In this document: in pieces, positions 19,523 to 27,905 of the stretch
Position numbering within the stretch: position 1 is the stretch's first letter
Layout: every line of letters starts with the position of its first letter
Assembly: GCF_011682175.1 (NCBI RefSeq)
Contig: NZ_WHJG01000016.1
Coordinates: forward strand, 1-64,000
Source of the DNA: Massilia frigida
Lineage (GTDB): Bacteria > Pseudomonadota > Gammaproteobacteria > Burkholderiales > Burkholderiaceae_D
Direction: 5' to 3'
Length of the DNA stretch: 64,000 nt
Made by a program: the position numbers and the translations under genes
The notes under the pieces: model-generated
What the model was told of the DNA's origin: nothing
The model's database searches: none
The model's input: only the letters and a program-made list of their open reading frames with translations

Positions 19523-20566
19523 ATGAGAATGACAATGAAACCAACCATTATTTCCCGCCCGCGCGTTGTGCTGTTCGCCGCCATGGCTCTTGCCGTTCAA
19601 GGCGCCTTGGCGCAAACGCTGACCGCGCCGGCGGAGCGCATCTCCGACCAGGCGATCGTGGCCGACCAGGCTGGCTACAAGGCCTTGCAGCAGCGCGTGA
19701 AAGCGCTCAACGACAAGGGTGTCCCGGTCAGCAATTACTATCTGTCGAAGGCGCAGTGCTGGCTCGACGTGTCGCTGCATGAATACACCCGCAACGACCG
19801 TTCCGCCTTCCCGCAGCAAGCGTTGGCGCAGGGTGCTGCCATCGTGGGCGCGCTGGAAACGGGCGCCACGCCCAATCCGGGCGACCAGACCCCGCTGGTG
19901 AACGACGCGGCCAAGCTGCGCGACGACCTGTGGGCGCGCTTCGGCGCAGTCAAGAGCGGCGCCGGTTTCAGCTGTGCGGCGCAGAAGGTTGCTTGCGCCG
20001 AAGTCGAGCTGGTGCATGCCGGTAACGAATTCAATCAGCAGGGCTGGCGCCATGCCAACCCGTACATCCAGATTGCCGAAGACAATCTGCAAGCGGCGCA
20101 GGCCTCGGCTGCTGCTTGCGGCGGTGCGCCTGTGGTTGTGAGCAAGATCGAGCCGGGTACGCCGGCCCCGGCGGTCGTGGTCGAAAAACTGACCCTCGCG
20201 GCCGACGCCTTGTTCCGCTTCGACAAATCGGGCTTGCCTGACTTGCTGCCGGCGGGGCGCGCGCGCATCGACAGCATGATGATCAAGCTCGATGGCGTGT
20301 ATGCCCAGATTTCCGGCATCAAGCTGACCGGCTACACCGACCGCCTGGGGACCGAAGCGTACAACCAGCCGCTGTCGGAAAAGCGCGCGGCGACGGTGCG
20401 CGAGTACATCCTGGGCAAGGGTTTTGCGGGCGAGATCGTCAGCGCCGGCAAGGGTGAAGCGGACCAGGTCGAGGCTTGCACCGGTGTGGCGCCGCGCGCC
20501 GCGCTGATCGGCTGCCTGCAACCGAACCGCCGCGTCGAAGTGGAAGTGACCGGCATCAAACGCTAA
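19523..20566 (+). CDS. OmpA-family peptidoglycan-binding protein
   Basis: This is a 347-residue exported protein. A signal peptide ends at ALAQ (about residue 31). The middle region (~35-200) is largely helical with several cysteines (KAQCWLDV, SCAAQKVACAE, AACGG) and is not a beta-barrel. The C-terminal OmpA domain (~residues 230-345) shows LFRFDKSGLPDLLPAGRARI and the peptidoglycan-binding pattern 'GYTDRLGTEAYNQPLSEKRA', ending NRRVEVEV. It starts nine bases after the barrel gene and completes the operon. I infer that it tethers the surface assembly to peptidoglycan, an accessory role seen with OmpA-like partners. ATG 19535 is an alternative start. Confidence 0.85.
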   Translation: MRMTMKPTIISRPRVVLFAAMALAVQGALAQTLTAPAERISDQAIVADQAGYKALQQRVKALNDKGVPVSNYYLSKAQCWLDVSLHEYTRNDRSAFPQQALAQGAAIVGALETGATPNPGDQTPLVNDAAKLRDDLWARFGAVKSGAGFSCAAQKVACAEVELVHAGNEFNQQGWRHANPYIQIAEDNLQAAQASAAACGGAPVVVSKIEPGTPAPAVVVEKLTLAADALFRFDKSGLPDLLPAGRARIDSMMIKLDGVYAQISGIKLTGYTDRLGTEAYNQPLSEKRAATVREYILGKGFAGEIVSAGKGEADQVEACTGVAPRAALIGCLQPNRRVEVEVTGIKR

Positions 20567-20605
20567 GACTGGCTGCCTCCGGTCAATGCCGCAGCATGTC
20601 AACAG

Positions 20606-20667
20606 CCGAACCGGGGTCTGACCTCTGATTAGAAAGATTTTTAATCAGAGGTCAGACCCCGGTTCGG
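20606..20667. repeat. long perfect inverted repeat (REP/MITE-like), copy 1
   Basis: Arms of 25 bases (20606-20630 and 20643-20667) are perfectly complementary, and one further pair extends them. The arms contain GGGGTCTGACCTCTGATT and its complement. The loop is AT-rich (AGAAAGATTTTT) and TTTT follows the right arm, so it may also terminate the ompA operon. The core GGGGTC(T/A)GA recurs in the next repeat, which suggests a family of dispersed palindromes. Confidence 0.8.
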
Positions 20668-20741
20668 TTTTGCGTTAACGCGACGGTTTGGTCGCGAATA
20701 CGGCACGCGCTGATACTCCGAAACGAATGGGGAACGCGATT

Positions 20742-20796
20742 GGGGTTCAGAGCTTTAATTGGCAACAAAATTGTTGCTAATGAGAGCTCTGACCCC
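20742..20796. repeat. imperfect inverted repeat of the same family, copy 2
   Basis: GCAACAA (20762-20768) pairs with TTGTTGC (20771-20777). Outward, TCAGAGCT pairs with AGCTCTGA and GGG with CCC, with a few mismatches. The ends, GGGGTTCAGAGCT and AGCTCTGACCCCGG, resemble the ends of the neighbouring copy. The two copies share an otherwise geneless ~400-base gap between ompA and the S9 peptidase gene. Confidence 0.7.
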
Positions 20797-20963
20797 GGTT
20801 GTAGGAGGTTTTACAGTGGCTGTAGGAGTGGCTCTGCGGCCCCGGCTCCATGTCGGTGGTTGGCTGCAAGACACGTTTTTAGCTGCCCAGCGCAATCGAA
20901 CTTGGTATGATGCCGGGGCCATGTGGTTCTGCTGGCACTTTCATGACTCTTGGGGATGATGCA

Positions 20964-23018
20964 ATGATGGGACGTTTGTTCATATTGGGGGCAGCCACAC
21001 TGGCTGCCGGTAGCGCGCTGGCTGCGCCGCGCGGGTTCACGGTCGAGGATCTGGTGAGGATGGAACGGGTCGGCGCGCCAGCCCTCTCGCCCGACGCCTC
21101 GCGCGTGGTGTACACGGTGCGCAGCACCAATATGGAGAAGAATCGCGGCAATACCCAGCTGTGGATGATCGACTTGCGCAGCGCCAAGCCCACCCCGGTC
21201 AGGCTGACCGAAGGCGAGTCCAACAGCACCGATCCGGAATGGTCGGCCAAGGGCGACGCCATCTATTTCCTGTCGGCCCGCTCGGGTTCGTCGCAGGTGT
21301 GGCGCCAGCCGGCCGCTGGCGGCGCGGCCGTCAAGGTCACCGACCTGCCGCTCGACGTTGAGAATTTCCGTCTGTCGCCGGCGGGCGACCGTCTGGCCAT
21401 GAGCCTGGCCGTGTTCCGCGATTGCACCGACCTGGCTTGCACCAAGACACGCATGGACGAGAAGGCCAAGAACAAGGCCAGCGGCAAGGTCTACGACCGC
21501 CTGTTCGTGCGTCACTGGGATACCTGGGCGGACGGCCGCAACAGCGTGCTGTACTCGGCCCCGCTCGATGCCAGCGGCAAGGTCAGCGCGGCGCCGGTGA
21601 GCCTGTCGGGCGGCATCGATGGCGACGTGCCCTCGAAACCGTTCGGCGACCGCGAGGAATACCGCTTCAGCCCGGACGGGAAAAGCGTGGTGTTCGGCGT
21701 GCGCGTGGCCGGCAAGACCGAAGCCTGGTCCACCAATTTCGATATTTACCAGGCCAATGCCGCCGGCGGCGCCGAGCCGCGCAACCTGACCGCCGACAAT
21801 CCGGCCTGGGACAGCAAACCGGCGTTTTCACCGGACGGCAAGACGCTGGCCTACCTGGCCATGAGCCGGCCCGGCTTCGAGGCCGACCGTTTCCGCATGG
21901 TGTTGATGGATGTCGCCAGCGGCAAGAAGCGCGTGCTGGCGGAGAGCTGGGACCGCTCCATCGCCGACTACAAGTGGCGCGACGATGGCAAGGCCCTGCT
22001 GGCCACGGCCGACGACGTCGGCCAGCATCGCCTGTTCTCGATTGATGCGGCCAGCGGCAAGGTCACGCCCCTCAGCGACAAGGGCTATGTCAGCGCTTTC
22101 GATACGCGCGGCAAGACGGTGGTGATGGCGCAGGCTCATCTGCAATCGGGTGCGCAACTGTTCAAGAGCAGCAACGGCGGCGCTGCAAGCCAGCTTACGC
22201 AGTTGAATAGCGAATTGCTGGCGGACGTGCGCTTCGGCGAGTCCGAGCAGTTTTCCTTCACCGGCGCCAAGGGCGAGACCGTCTACGGCCACGTGATGAA
22301 GCCGTGGAATGCCACCCCCGGCGTCAAGTATCCGGTCGCTTTCCTGGTGCACGGCGGCCCGCAGGGCAGCTTCGGCAATGCGTGGAGCTACCGCTGGAAT
22401 CCGCAGACCTACGCCGGTGCCGGTTACGCGACGGTGTTCATCGACTTCCACGGTTCTACCGGCTACGGTCAGGCGTTCACCGATTCGATCAGCGGCGACT
22501 GGGGCGGCGCGCCGCTGGACGACTTGAAGAAGGGGCTCGATGCGGCTGTGAAGAAATTCCCATGGCTGGACCGCGAGCGCAGCTGTGCGCTGGGAGCGTC
22601 CTACGGCGGCTACATGATGAATTGGATCGCCGGCAACTGGTCGGACGGTTTCCGCTGCCTGGTCAACCACGACGGCGTGTTCGATACGCGCGGCATGGCA
22701 TACGCGACCGAGGAACTGTGGTTCACCGAGTGGGAAAACAAGGGAACTTACCTGGACAATGCGGCGGCGTACGAGCAATTCAATCCGGTGCATTTCGTGA
22801 AGAACTGGAAGACGCCGATGCTGGTGGTGCAGGGTGACCTGGATTTCCGCATTCCGACCTCGCAGGCGCTCGGCACCTTTACCGCGCTGCAGCGCCAGGG
22901 TATCGACAGCAAGCTGCTGGTGTTCCCGGACGAGAATCACTGGGTCTTGAAGCCAGCCAATTCGGTACTGTGGCATAACACGGTCAAGCAATGGCTCGAC
23001 CAGCACCTGGCGCGCTGA
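20964..23018 (+). CDS. S9 family (prolyl oligopeptidase-type) exopeptidase, exported
   Basis: This is a 684-residue serine peptidase of the dipeptidyl-peptidase / acylaminoacyl-peptidase type. A signal peptide (GRLFILGAATLAAGSALA) leads to a beta-propeller with TolB/WD40-like blades (LSPDASRVVYTVRS, FSPDGKSVVFGVRV, FSPDGKTLAYLAMS) over about residues 30-400. The alpha/beta-hydrolase domain has all catalytic residues: Ser546 in GASYGG, Asp627 in GDLDFRIP and His659 in DENHW. It probably degrades peptides in the periplasm. ATG 20964 is used because GGGGAT lies seven bases upstream; ATG 20967 is equally possible. The next gene begins two bases after the stop. Confidence 0.9.
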   Translation: MMGRLFILGAATLAAGSALAAPRGFTVEDLVRMERVGAPALSPDASRVVYTVRSTNMEKNRGNTQLWMIDLRSAKPTPVRLTEGESNSTDPEWSAKGDAIYFLSARSGSSQVWRQPAAGGAAVKVTDLPLDVENFRLSPAGDRLAMSLAVFRDCTDLACTKTRMDEKAKNKASGKVYDRLFVRHWDTWADGRNSVLYSAPLDASGKVSAAPVSLSGGIDGDVPSKPFGDREEYRFSPDGKSVVFGVRVAGKTEAWSTNFDIYQANAAGGAEPRNLTADNPAWDSKPAFSPDGKTLAYLAMSRPGFEADRFRMVLMDVASGKKRVLAESWDRSIADYKWRDDGKALLATADDVGQHRLFSIDAASGKVTPLSDKGYVSAFDTRGKTVVMAQAHLQSGAQLFKSSNGGAASQLTQLNSELLADVRFGESEQFSFTGAKGETVYGHVMKPWNATPGVKYPVAFLVHGGPQGSFGNAWSYRWNPQTYAGAGYATVFIDFHGSTGYGQAFTDSISGDWGGAPLDDLKKGLDAAVKKFPWLDRERSCALGASYGGYMMNWIAGNWSDGFRCLVNHDGVFDTRGMAYATEELWFTEWENKGTYLDNAAAYEQFNPVHFVKNWKTPMLVVQGDLDFRIPTSQALGTFTALQRQGIDSKLLVFPDENHWVLKPANSVLWHNTVKQWLDQHLAR

Positions 23019-23019
23019 C

Positions 23020-23940
23020 ATGCCACGCTACAAGAACCGCGTTCTTGCGGCGGCGCTGTGTGGCGCACTTGCCCACAGCGCCGGCGTGCTGGCCGCGCCG
23101 GCCGCCAGCGTGCCGGAGGCAAGCACGCCGGTCGCACTGATCACGGCGTTTTACCGCGACTACTTCGCCAATGAGGCGGCGGCGAGGAAACGTTATCTGG
23201 ACAGCGGCGCTTTCTATTCGGCTGGTGCGCGCAAGCTGCTCGCGGACAACGACTTCGCGTGCCGAAAGGTGGCGCGTGGGGACGATATGTGCGGCTATGG
23301 CGCCGATGCCGACAGGTTTCTCGATGCCCAGGACAGCGATGCGGACCTGACCTTGGCGTCGTCCGGCTTCACGGCCAGGCCGGTCGGGGCGAACGCGGTG
23401 GATGTGTCGTTCAGGGTGTTTCCCAAGGCGGCCGATTCACGGCGCACCATGCGCTACGTGGTGGTGCGGGAAGGCGGCCAGTGGCGGGTCGATGATGTGC
23501 TGCGTCCAGTCAAGGGCGTGTATACGGCCAGGAACAGCATGCGTCAGGGCATCCTGAGCGAGATCGCGGCTATTTCCAAGGCTGCGCTCGACGTTGCCGA
23601 TGCCTCAAGCTGGGTCAACACTTATGTGGAAGAGCAGCAGGCGGACCGGTTTGCGCGCTTTGTCGCGTTCCCCGTGACGGTCTGCGTCAAGCAGGATGCA
23701 TGCGTGCCCTATGCGCAGGACGATGCGCGTTTGCCGGCGCTGGTAAAGACCTTGCACGATATCTACTTCAAGGCCGGGGCGGCCCAAAAAGGCTTGCCGG
23801 CAATCGCCGCCGGCAAGCAAGGCGCGGGTGCGCCCAAGGAAGATAGTGTGGTGCGCAGCGGTCCGTTCGACTACACGTTCCGGCATGGCGCGTGGTGGCT
23901 GTCGCGGATCGATCCGCAGCGGGCGAGCGCTCCACGATAA
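23020..23940 (+). CDS. exported DUF3828-like protein
   Basis: This is a 306-residue exported protein of unknown function. The signal peptide (VLAAALCGALAHSAGVLAAP) is followed by 'PVALITAFYRDYFANEAAAR', then 'FRVFPKAADSRRTMRYVVVREGGQWRVDDV'-like strands split over residues ~125-165, which suits the NTF2-like DUF3828 fold. The C-terminal half (about 200-306) may be a second copy of the same kind of domain (FPVTVCVKQDACVPYAQDDA, FDYTFRHGAWWLSRID). It lies one base after the S9 peptidase stop, so the two are co-transcribed. No catalytic motif is visible. Confidence 0.7.
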   Translation: MPRYKNRVLAAALCGALAHSAGVLAAPAASVPEASTPVALITAFYRDYFANEAAARKRYLDSGAFYSAGARKLLADNDFACRKVARGDDMCGYGADADRFLDAQDSDADLTLASSGFTARPVGANAVDVSFRVFPKAADSRRTMRYVVVREGGQWRVDDVLRPVKGVYTARNSMRQGILSEIAAISKAALDVADASSWVNTYVEEQQADRFARFVAFPVTVCVKQDACVPYAQDDARLPALVKTLHDIYFKAGAAQKGLPAIAAGKQGAGAPKEDSVVRSGPFDYTFRHGAWWLSRIDPQRASAPR

Positions 23941-23948
23941 GCCGTCGC

Positions 23949-23972
23949 CGTTCCCGCCCTGGCGCGGGAACG
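23949..23972. terminator. hairpin between convergent genes
   Basis: CGTTCCCGC (23949-23957) pairs with GCGGGAACG (23964-23972) around a six-base loop. It lies exactly between the DUF3828 gene and the convergent GH18 gene. There is no T-run, so it would be a bidirectional or attenuating hairpin rather than a textbook terminator. Confidence 0.5.
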
Positions 23973-23979
23973 ATGGCTA

Positions 23980-25164
23980 TTACGGGTTGATCAGCGGCGC
24001 AACGCCGTTGGCGAAGGGCCAGCCCTGCGCTTCATCGGTATGAATACTCCAGTCGAAGCCGCCGCGAATGTCCGGGTGGTTGGCCTTGACCTGCTTCCAG
24101 GTCGTAATCGCCTGGTCGCGGGTCATGTAGTTGGTCGCGTTATCGATGCCGAAGCCGACCACCACATGGCTTGCGCCCAGCAGGCTGACCCACTGCCTGA
24201 TGTTTTCCACCACATACGCCGGATTGGCGAGGTCAGGCCCATCGTAGTATTGCGGCGCGGCGTAATCGAGCGCACCGGCAGCCGCCATCGCGCGGCAGAA
24301 TTCCTTGTCGACCGGATTCCATGGTGCCGGTGGCGCGGAAATGATGAAGCCCGGGAAGCGTTTCTTCAGTTCCAGGCTGATCCAGATCATTTCCGCGGTG
24401 TCCGGCGTCTGGTTGCCTTCGAAGGTGTTCCAGTCCATGCCGTCGATGCCGCCCAGCTGCGCGTGGATGGCGGCGATGCTGTTGACGAAGGTCTGCGATT
24501 TGCTGCGGTTCGGGAAGCTCATGCCGTTGCCGGCGCCGCCGACCGACAGGATGATCTTGCGGCCCTGGGTGCTGCGCGCGTACTGAATGTCGGCTTTCAG
24601 CTTGGTCGCCGCGCCACGGCCGTTGCCGGGCGCGCTCCAGGTGACGGCGCCGGTGCTGCCCGGCGGGCCGCCCACCGGGGTGGCGGCGAACAGGTAGATC
24701 AGGTTATAGCGCGCATTGACGTCGCGGATGCGCAGCGGCGATGGGGTCCAGTTCGGGTAGTAGCCGGCGGTGATCTTCTTCGCTGCGGCGACGCCGCACG
24801 TGGTCTGCGCCCAGTACCAGGTGCTGATCGTGGGCGTGGTGCCATCGCTGCCGTTGCCGGCGACCTGCACCACCTTGTAGTAGAGTCCATTCGGCGCGTA
24901 CAACACCACCGTGCCCAGCGGGTAGTTGATGCCCGCGCTCCAGGTGACGGCGTTGCACGGCGCCACGGCGGCCGATGCGCCGGCGGCCGTGCCGACGCCC
25001 TCGGCTTCCCCGGGGCTGGCGCTGGCCGCCGCGTCGAGCGTCATGGCGCTGGGCCGGGCGGCGCTGCTGTTGGCCGGGGCGCTGTCGGACGCGCCGCCGC
25101 CGCAGCCGGCCAGGATGGCGCCGCCGATGGCTGCCATGCCCAGGTATGTCAATAAGTTCTTCAT
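23980..25164 (-). CDS. GH18-like chitinase lipoprotein with chitin-binding module
   Basis: This is a 394-residue lipoprotein; the lipobox is LAGC in MKNLLTYLGMAAIGGAILAG-C. Residues ~68-118 form a CBM5/12-type module (AVTWSAGINYPLGTVVLYA, LYYKVVQV, WYWAQTTC). The GH18-like barrel starts at KKITAGYYPNWT (~130) and shows KIILSVGGAGNG and, near residue 240, GIDGMDWNTFEG. The usual active-site motif is DGxDxDxE. Here the third Asp is Asn and Glu sits one residue later (D-G-M-D-W-N-T-F-E), so catalysis may be altered or lost. Later barrel parts (AAPQYYDGPD, GGFDWSIHTD) are normal for the family. It lies 54 bases downstream of the glucanase gene, and a terminator hairpin fills that gap. Confidence 0.8.
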   Translation of the reverse strand: MKNLLTYLGMAAIGGAILAGCGGGASDSAPANSSAARPSAMTLDAAASASPGEAEGVGTAAGASAAVAPCNAVTWSAGINYPLGTVVLYAPNGLYYKVVQVAGNGSDGTTPTISTWYWAQTTCGVAAAKKITAGYYPNWTPSPLRIRDVNARYNLIYLFAATPVGGPPGSTGAVTWSAPGNGRGAATKLKADIQYARSTQGRKIILSVGGAGNGMSFPNRSKSQTFVNSIAAIHAQLGGIDGMDWNTFEGNQTPDTAEMIWISLELKKRFPGFIISAPPAPWNPVDKEFCRAMAAAGALDYAAPQYYDGPDLANPAYVVENIRQWVSLLGASHVVVGFGIDNATNYMTRDQAITTWKQVKANHPDIRGGFDWSIHTDEAQGWPFANGVAPLINP

Positions 25165-25176
25165 GTCGGTACCCGT

Positions 25177-25210
25177 AAAAAAGAGGGGAAGGGCGGCCGC
25201 CGGCCGCCCC
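25177..25210 (-). terminator. intrinsic terminator of the glucanase gene
   Basis: Read on the minus strand, GGGCGGCC and GGCCGCCC form an 8-bp GC stem (about 25191-25209), followed by a pyrimidine tract ending in six T (25177-25182). It sits immediately after the glucanase stop, so only part of the transcription would continue into the GH18 gene. Confidence 0.65.
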
Positions 25211-25218
25211 GGCGCGGC

Positions 25219-27081
25219 TTACCAGCCGATGGTCACGGTGGCCGTGGTCGGCGCGGTGGTATGCACCGACGAGCTGTAATTCCAGACGTCGTCGTAGGCG
25301 AAGCCATAGGCCAGCTTGTTGATGCTGTGGTCGTGCCAGAACTTGGCATACCAGTTGGCCGGCTGGCCGGCCGGGTAGAAGTAGGCCGCGTTGCCCCAGT
25401 GCGCCGGATCTTCCACCACGTGGCGGTTGATTGCCGCGCACAGCTGCGCCTGGATCTGCAATTGCTTGTCATAGGCCGGCGTGCCGCCGACGGTGCCGCT
25501 GGCGTCGGCCAGGGTACCGCTGCCGAGCAGCGCCATCGCCGTGGTCGGCTTGCGCACCCTGTAGGTGCCGGCGCCATCGGTGAACTCGAACACGCCGTTG
25601 ACCACCTGGCCGCTGAAAGTGCCTTGCTGGTTGGTGAAGACCAGTTTCTGGTTGGTGTATTTGTTCCAGATGGTATTGATGTAGCCGTCGAGGTAAGTCG
25701 CGTTGGCGCCGCCGTTGTTGAAGCTGGCGTGGGCCGGCGCGATGATGCGGTACGGCGCGTACGGCGCCTGGCCGAGGCCCTTGAACTGGGCCGGAGCGCT
25801 GGCGACGAATTGCGAGATCAGCGCGGCGCGCGTTTCGGTTTCACCCACGGTCTGGTCGTAGCCGCCCAGGCCCTGCAAGCGCAAGGTGACAGGAAAGCCA
25901 AAGTGGTCGACCCGGGTGGTGTTGCCGAAGAAGCCGCCCTTGGGCACGATGGCCATCTCGACGAAATCGAAGTAGACGTCGATATTCGGATCGGAGGGAT
26001 TTTCGATGTTGGCGCCGGCGTAGCCGAGGTTGCCGTTGACGTCGGCATTGACCTGGATGTACATCGGGCTGCCGACGCTGAGCAACAGGCGCGCCGAGTT
26101 GAGCGGTGGGATGGTGATCGACTTGAGCTGCGCAATGGTGTGGAAGTAATTGGTGTAGGGCTTGCCGTTCTTGCTGAGCGCGCCGTTGTCGCTGAGCGCC
26201 ATCGGCACGAAGCGGCCGGCCGCGTCGACGTGGACGAATTTGCCGCTGGTCCAGTCCTTGCCGATGATGGCCCAGTACACCTGGCTGTCCGGATATTGTC
26301 CGCGCGTGCCGTTGACCAGCTTGAAGGTGGTCAACTGGTTCCAGGTGCCCGGATCGGGGGGCGGGGTGGAGCCGGACGGCATCGGTACGCCGGGCAGGTA
26401 GCAGCGTTTCGGCACGCCCGGAATCGGGTCGCCGAACACGCCGCTGTTGCAGTCGGCGCCGTTGCTCAAGGTCCTGGTGAAGAACTTGCCATTGGCGCCG
26501 TACAGCAGCACCTGGGTGCCGCTGAAATTGCAGCGCCCGTTCTCCGTGGCGCAGCGGGTCCAGCTGGTGGGCGCGCGGTCGCAGTGCTTGGCCGTGCCGG
26601 GCAGGGGATCGCCAAATGCTGCCGTGGTACAGGCGGCGCCGCCGGTCACGGTTTGCGTGACGTAGGTGTTGCCGGCCCCGAAGCGCACGGTTTCGGTGTC
26701 GCCGAAGCCGCACTGGCCGTTTTCATTGGCGCAAAACGCGAAGCTGCTGGTGATTTCGCAGTGCTTGGCCACGCCAGGAGCCGGATCGACGCCGAAAGTG
26801 CCGCTATTGCAGGACGCGGCCCAGTCGAACTTCTTGCTGGTGAAGCTGGAGCCGGCGCCAAAGCGCACCGTCTGGTTGCCGGTGAAGATGCAGTCGCCAT
26901 TTTCGTTGGCGCAGAAGGTCCATTCGGTGCTCGAGGGCGCCGAGGAGGAGGCCAGCGTCGTCGCCAGCGTGGCGGCTCTGGGTGTGCCGATGGCGGCGCT
27001 GCCGGATGGTGTGCCGCTGAAGCCGCTCAGCAAACCGATGCCGAGCACGCCGAGCGAGAGGAATTGAAGCAGTTTTTTCAT
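25219..27081 (-). CDS. GH64 beta-1,3-glucanase with three N-terminal cysteine-rich repeats
   Basis: This 620-residue secreted enzyme is predicted to cleave beta-1,3-glucan (laminarin, fungal walls). After the signal peptide (LLQFLSLGVLGIGLLSGFSG) come three ~50-residue repeats (about 55-110, 112-165, 167-225) of the form 'C(A)xENGxCxFxGxxxVxxGAxG...C...xFGDPxPGxxKxC', with four cysteines each. The GH64 domain (about 245-620) is clear: YWAIIGKDWTSGKFVHVD, PLNSARLLLSVGSPMYIQVN, YFDFVEMAI and TTRVDHFGFPVT. The E in DFVEM and the D in RVDHFG are the likely catalytic pair by analogy with Streptomyces GH64. ATG 27081 is chosen because GAGGTGA precedes it and the signal peptide starts there. A LacI-type operator lies about 210 bases upstream. 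Confidence 0.87.
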   Translation of the reverse strand: MKKLLQFLSLGVLGIGLLSGFSGTPSGSAAIGTPRAATLATTLASSSAPSSTEWTFCANENGDCIFTGNQTVRFGAGSSFTSKKFDWAASCNSGTFGVDPAPGVAKHCEITSSFAFCANENGQCGFGDTETVRFGAGNTYVTQTVTGGAACTTAAFGDPLPGTAKHCDRAPTSWTRCATENGRCNFSGTQVLLYGANGKFFTRTLSNGADCNSGVFGDPIPGVPKRCYLPGVPMPSGSTPPPDPGTWNQLTTFKLVNGTRGQYPDSQVYWAIIGKDWTSGKFVHVDAAGRFVPMALSDNGALSKNGKPYTNYFHTIAQLKSITIPPLNSARLLLSVGSPMYIQVNADVNGNLGYAGANIENPSDPNIDVYFDFVEMAIVPKGGFFGNTTRVDHFGFPVTLRLQGLGGYDQTVGETETRAALISQFVASAPAQFKGLGQAPYAPYRIIAPAHASFNNGGANATYLDGYINTIWNKYTNQKLVFTNQQGTFSGQVVNGVFEFTDGAGTYRVRKPTTAMALLGSGTLADASGTVGGTPAYDKQLQIQAQLCAAINRHVVEDPAHWGNAAYFYPAGQPANWYAKFWHDHSINKLAYGFAYDDVWNYSSSVHTTAPTTATVTIGW

Positions 27082-27905
27082 GGTGCGGTCACCTCGTGGA
27101 AAGTGGCCGTTGCCTGCGCTGGACGATGATGCATGACGGCGGCCTTTGTGGTTGATGCGCGATGCGCAGTGGTCGGAACCGGCCGCCTGGCCGGCTCCCG
27201 CGAAAACCCGCTGTGCAGCATCCGGATGGGTGCCGTCACAAGGGGGAGACGTTGCTTGAACGATTGTGTGTCTGGATGGATGCCGGATATGGGAGCGCTT
27301 CCAATGTGGATGATGGTTTGGTATCGAAATATCGCAGCAGGCAAATATTTCACTCAGGACTTGTATTGGGTTGATAGGACGGGATCTGGAACAGATCGTC
27401 GGGGATGTTGCAGTATTACCGTCTATTAAAGCGAGGTCAACAGAGGTGAAACGCAATCTAACTTGAGGGCTGGTAAGAACAGATGGGGCGGCGGAATGGA
27501 TTATTGACCAAGTAAAATCCGGCGAATGGCAAGATGCTTTGCGCCTGCAAGGGCAGCCCGACAAGACCACTTGGCCATGGACGTTTTTCCGGCCGCAGCA
27601 GGGCCAGGCCGGCATGATGGGACGGTCTTCCATACCACTTGCATCGCAATGCAGGCAGGCAATGCCTGTCGACGATCGAAAGTTGGCCGGCTTGATGGGT
27701 GGCCCGGACAGTGCCAAGGCAATGGGCGGCTTGCTGAATTAGTGAAAATGATGTCTTCTGGCGGCCACAGATTGCCTGTTTTCCGGTGATATTGCGATGG
27801 CCGATACGCCGGGCGAGCCGCCCGATCCGCTCGACCCCCGCCGCAAACTCTGCGACAATCCGCTTTCTGCCGCAGCATGCGGCAACGTGATAGAAAGCCC
27901 TGTGT
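27082..27905. other. 824-base gap between glucanase and HNH genes
   Basis: This gap holds the divergent control region of the glucanase and HNH genes, including the LacI-type palindrome at 27290-27303. Around 27440-27740 the base composition returns to coding-like values, but the reading frames are short (67 residues at 27539-27742 at most) and match nothing I recognise. It could hold a worn-out gene remnant. Confidence 0.5.
27290..27303. promoter_or_regulatory. LacI-family operator upstream of the glucanase gene
   Basis: TGGGAGCGCTTCCA is a 14-base palindrome with one mismatch from TGGGAGCGCTCCCA, the operator type bound by CelR-like LacI regulators of polysaccharide degradation. It lies 209 bases before the glucanase start. 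No LacI-type gene is in the window, so the regulator must be elsewhere. Confidence 0.55.

Noticed and set aside
20759..20959. A 66-codon frame between the palindromes and the S9 peptidase gene
   Set aside because: It runs through the second palindrome and ends inside the leader of the real gene.
27539..27742. A 67-codon frame in the gap before the HNH gene as a small protein gene
   Set aside because: There is no ribosome-binding site, no recognisable family and an atypical residue mix.
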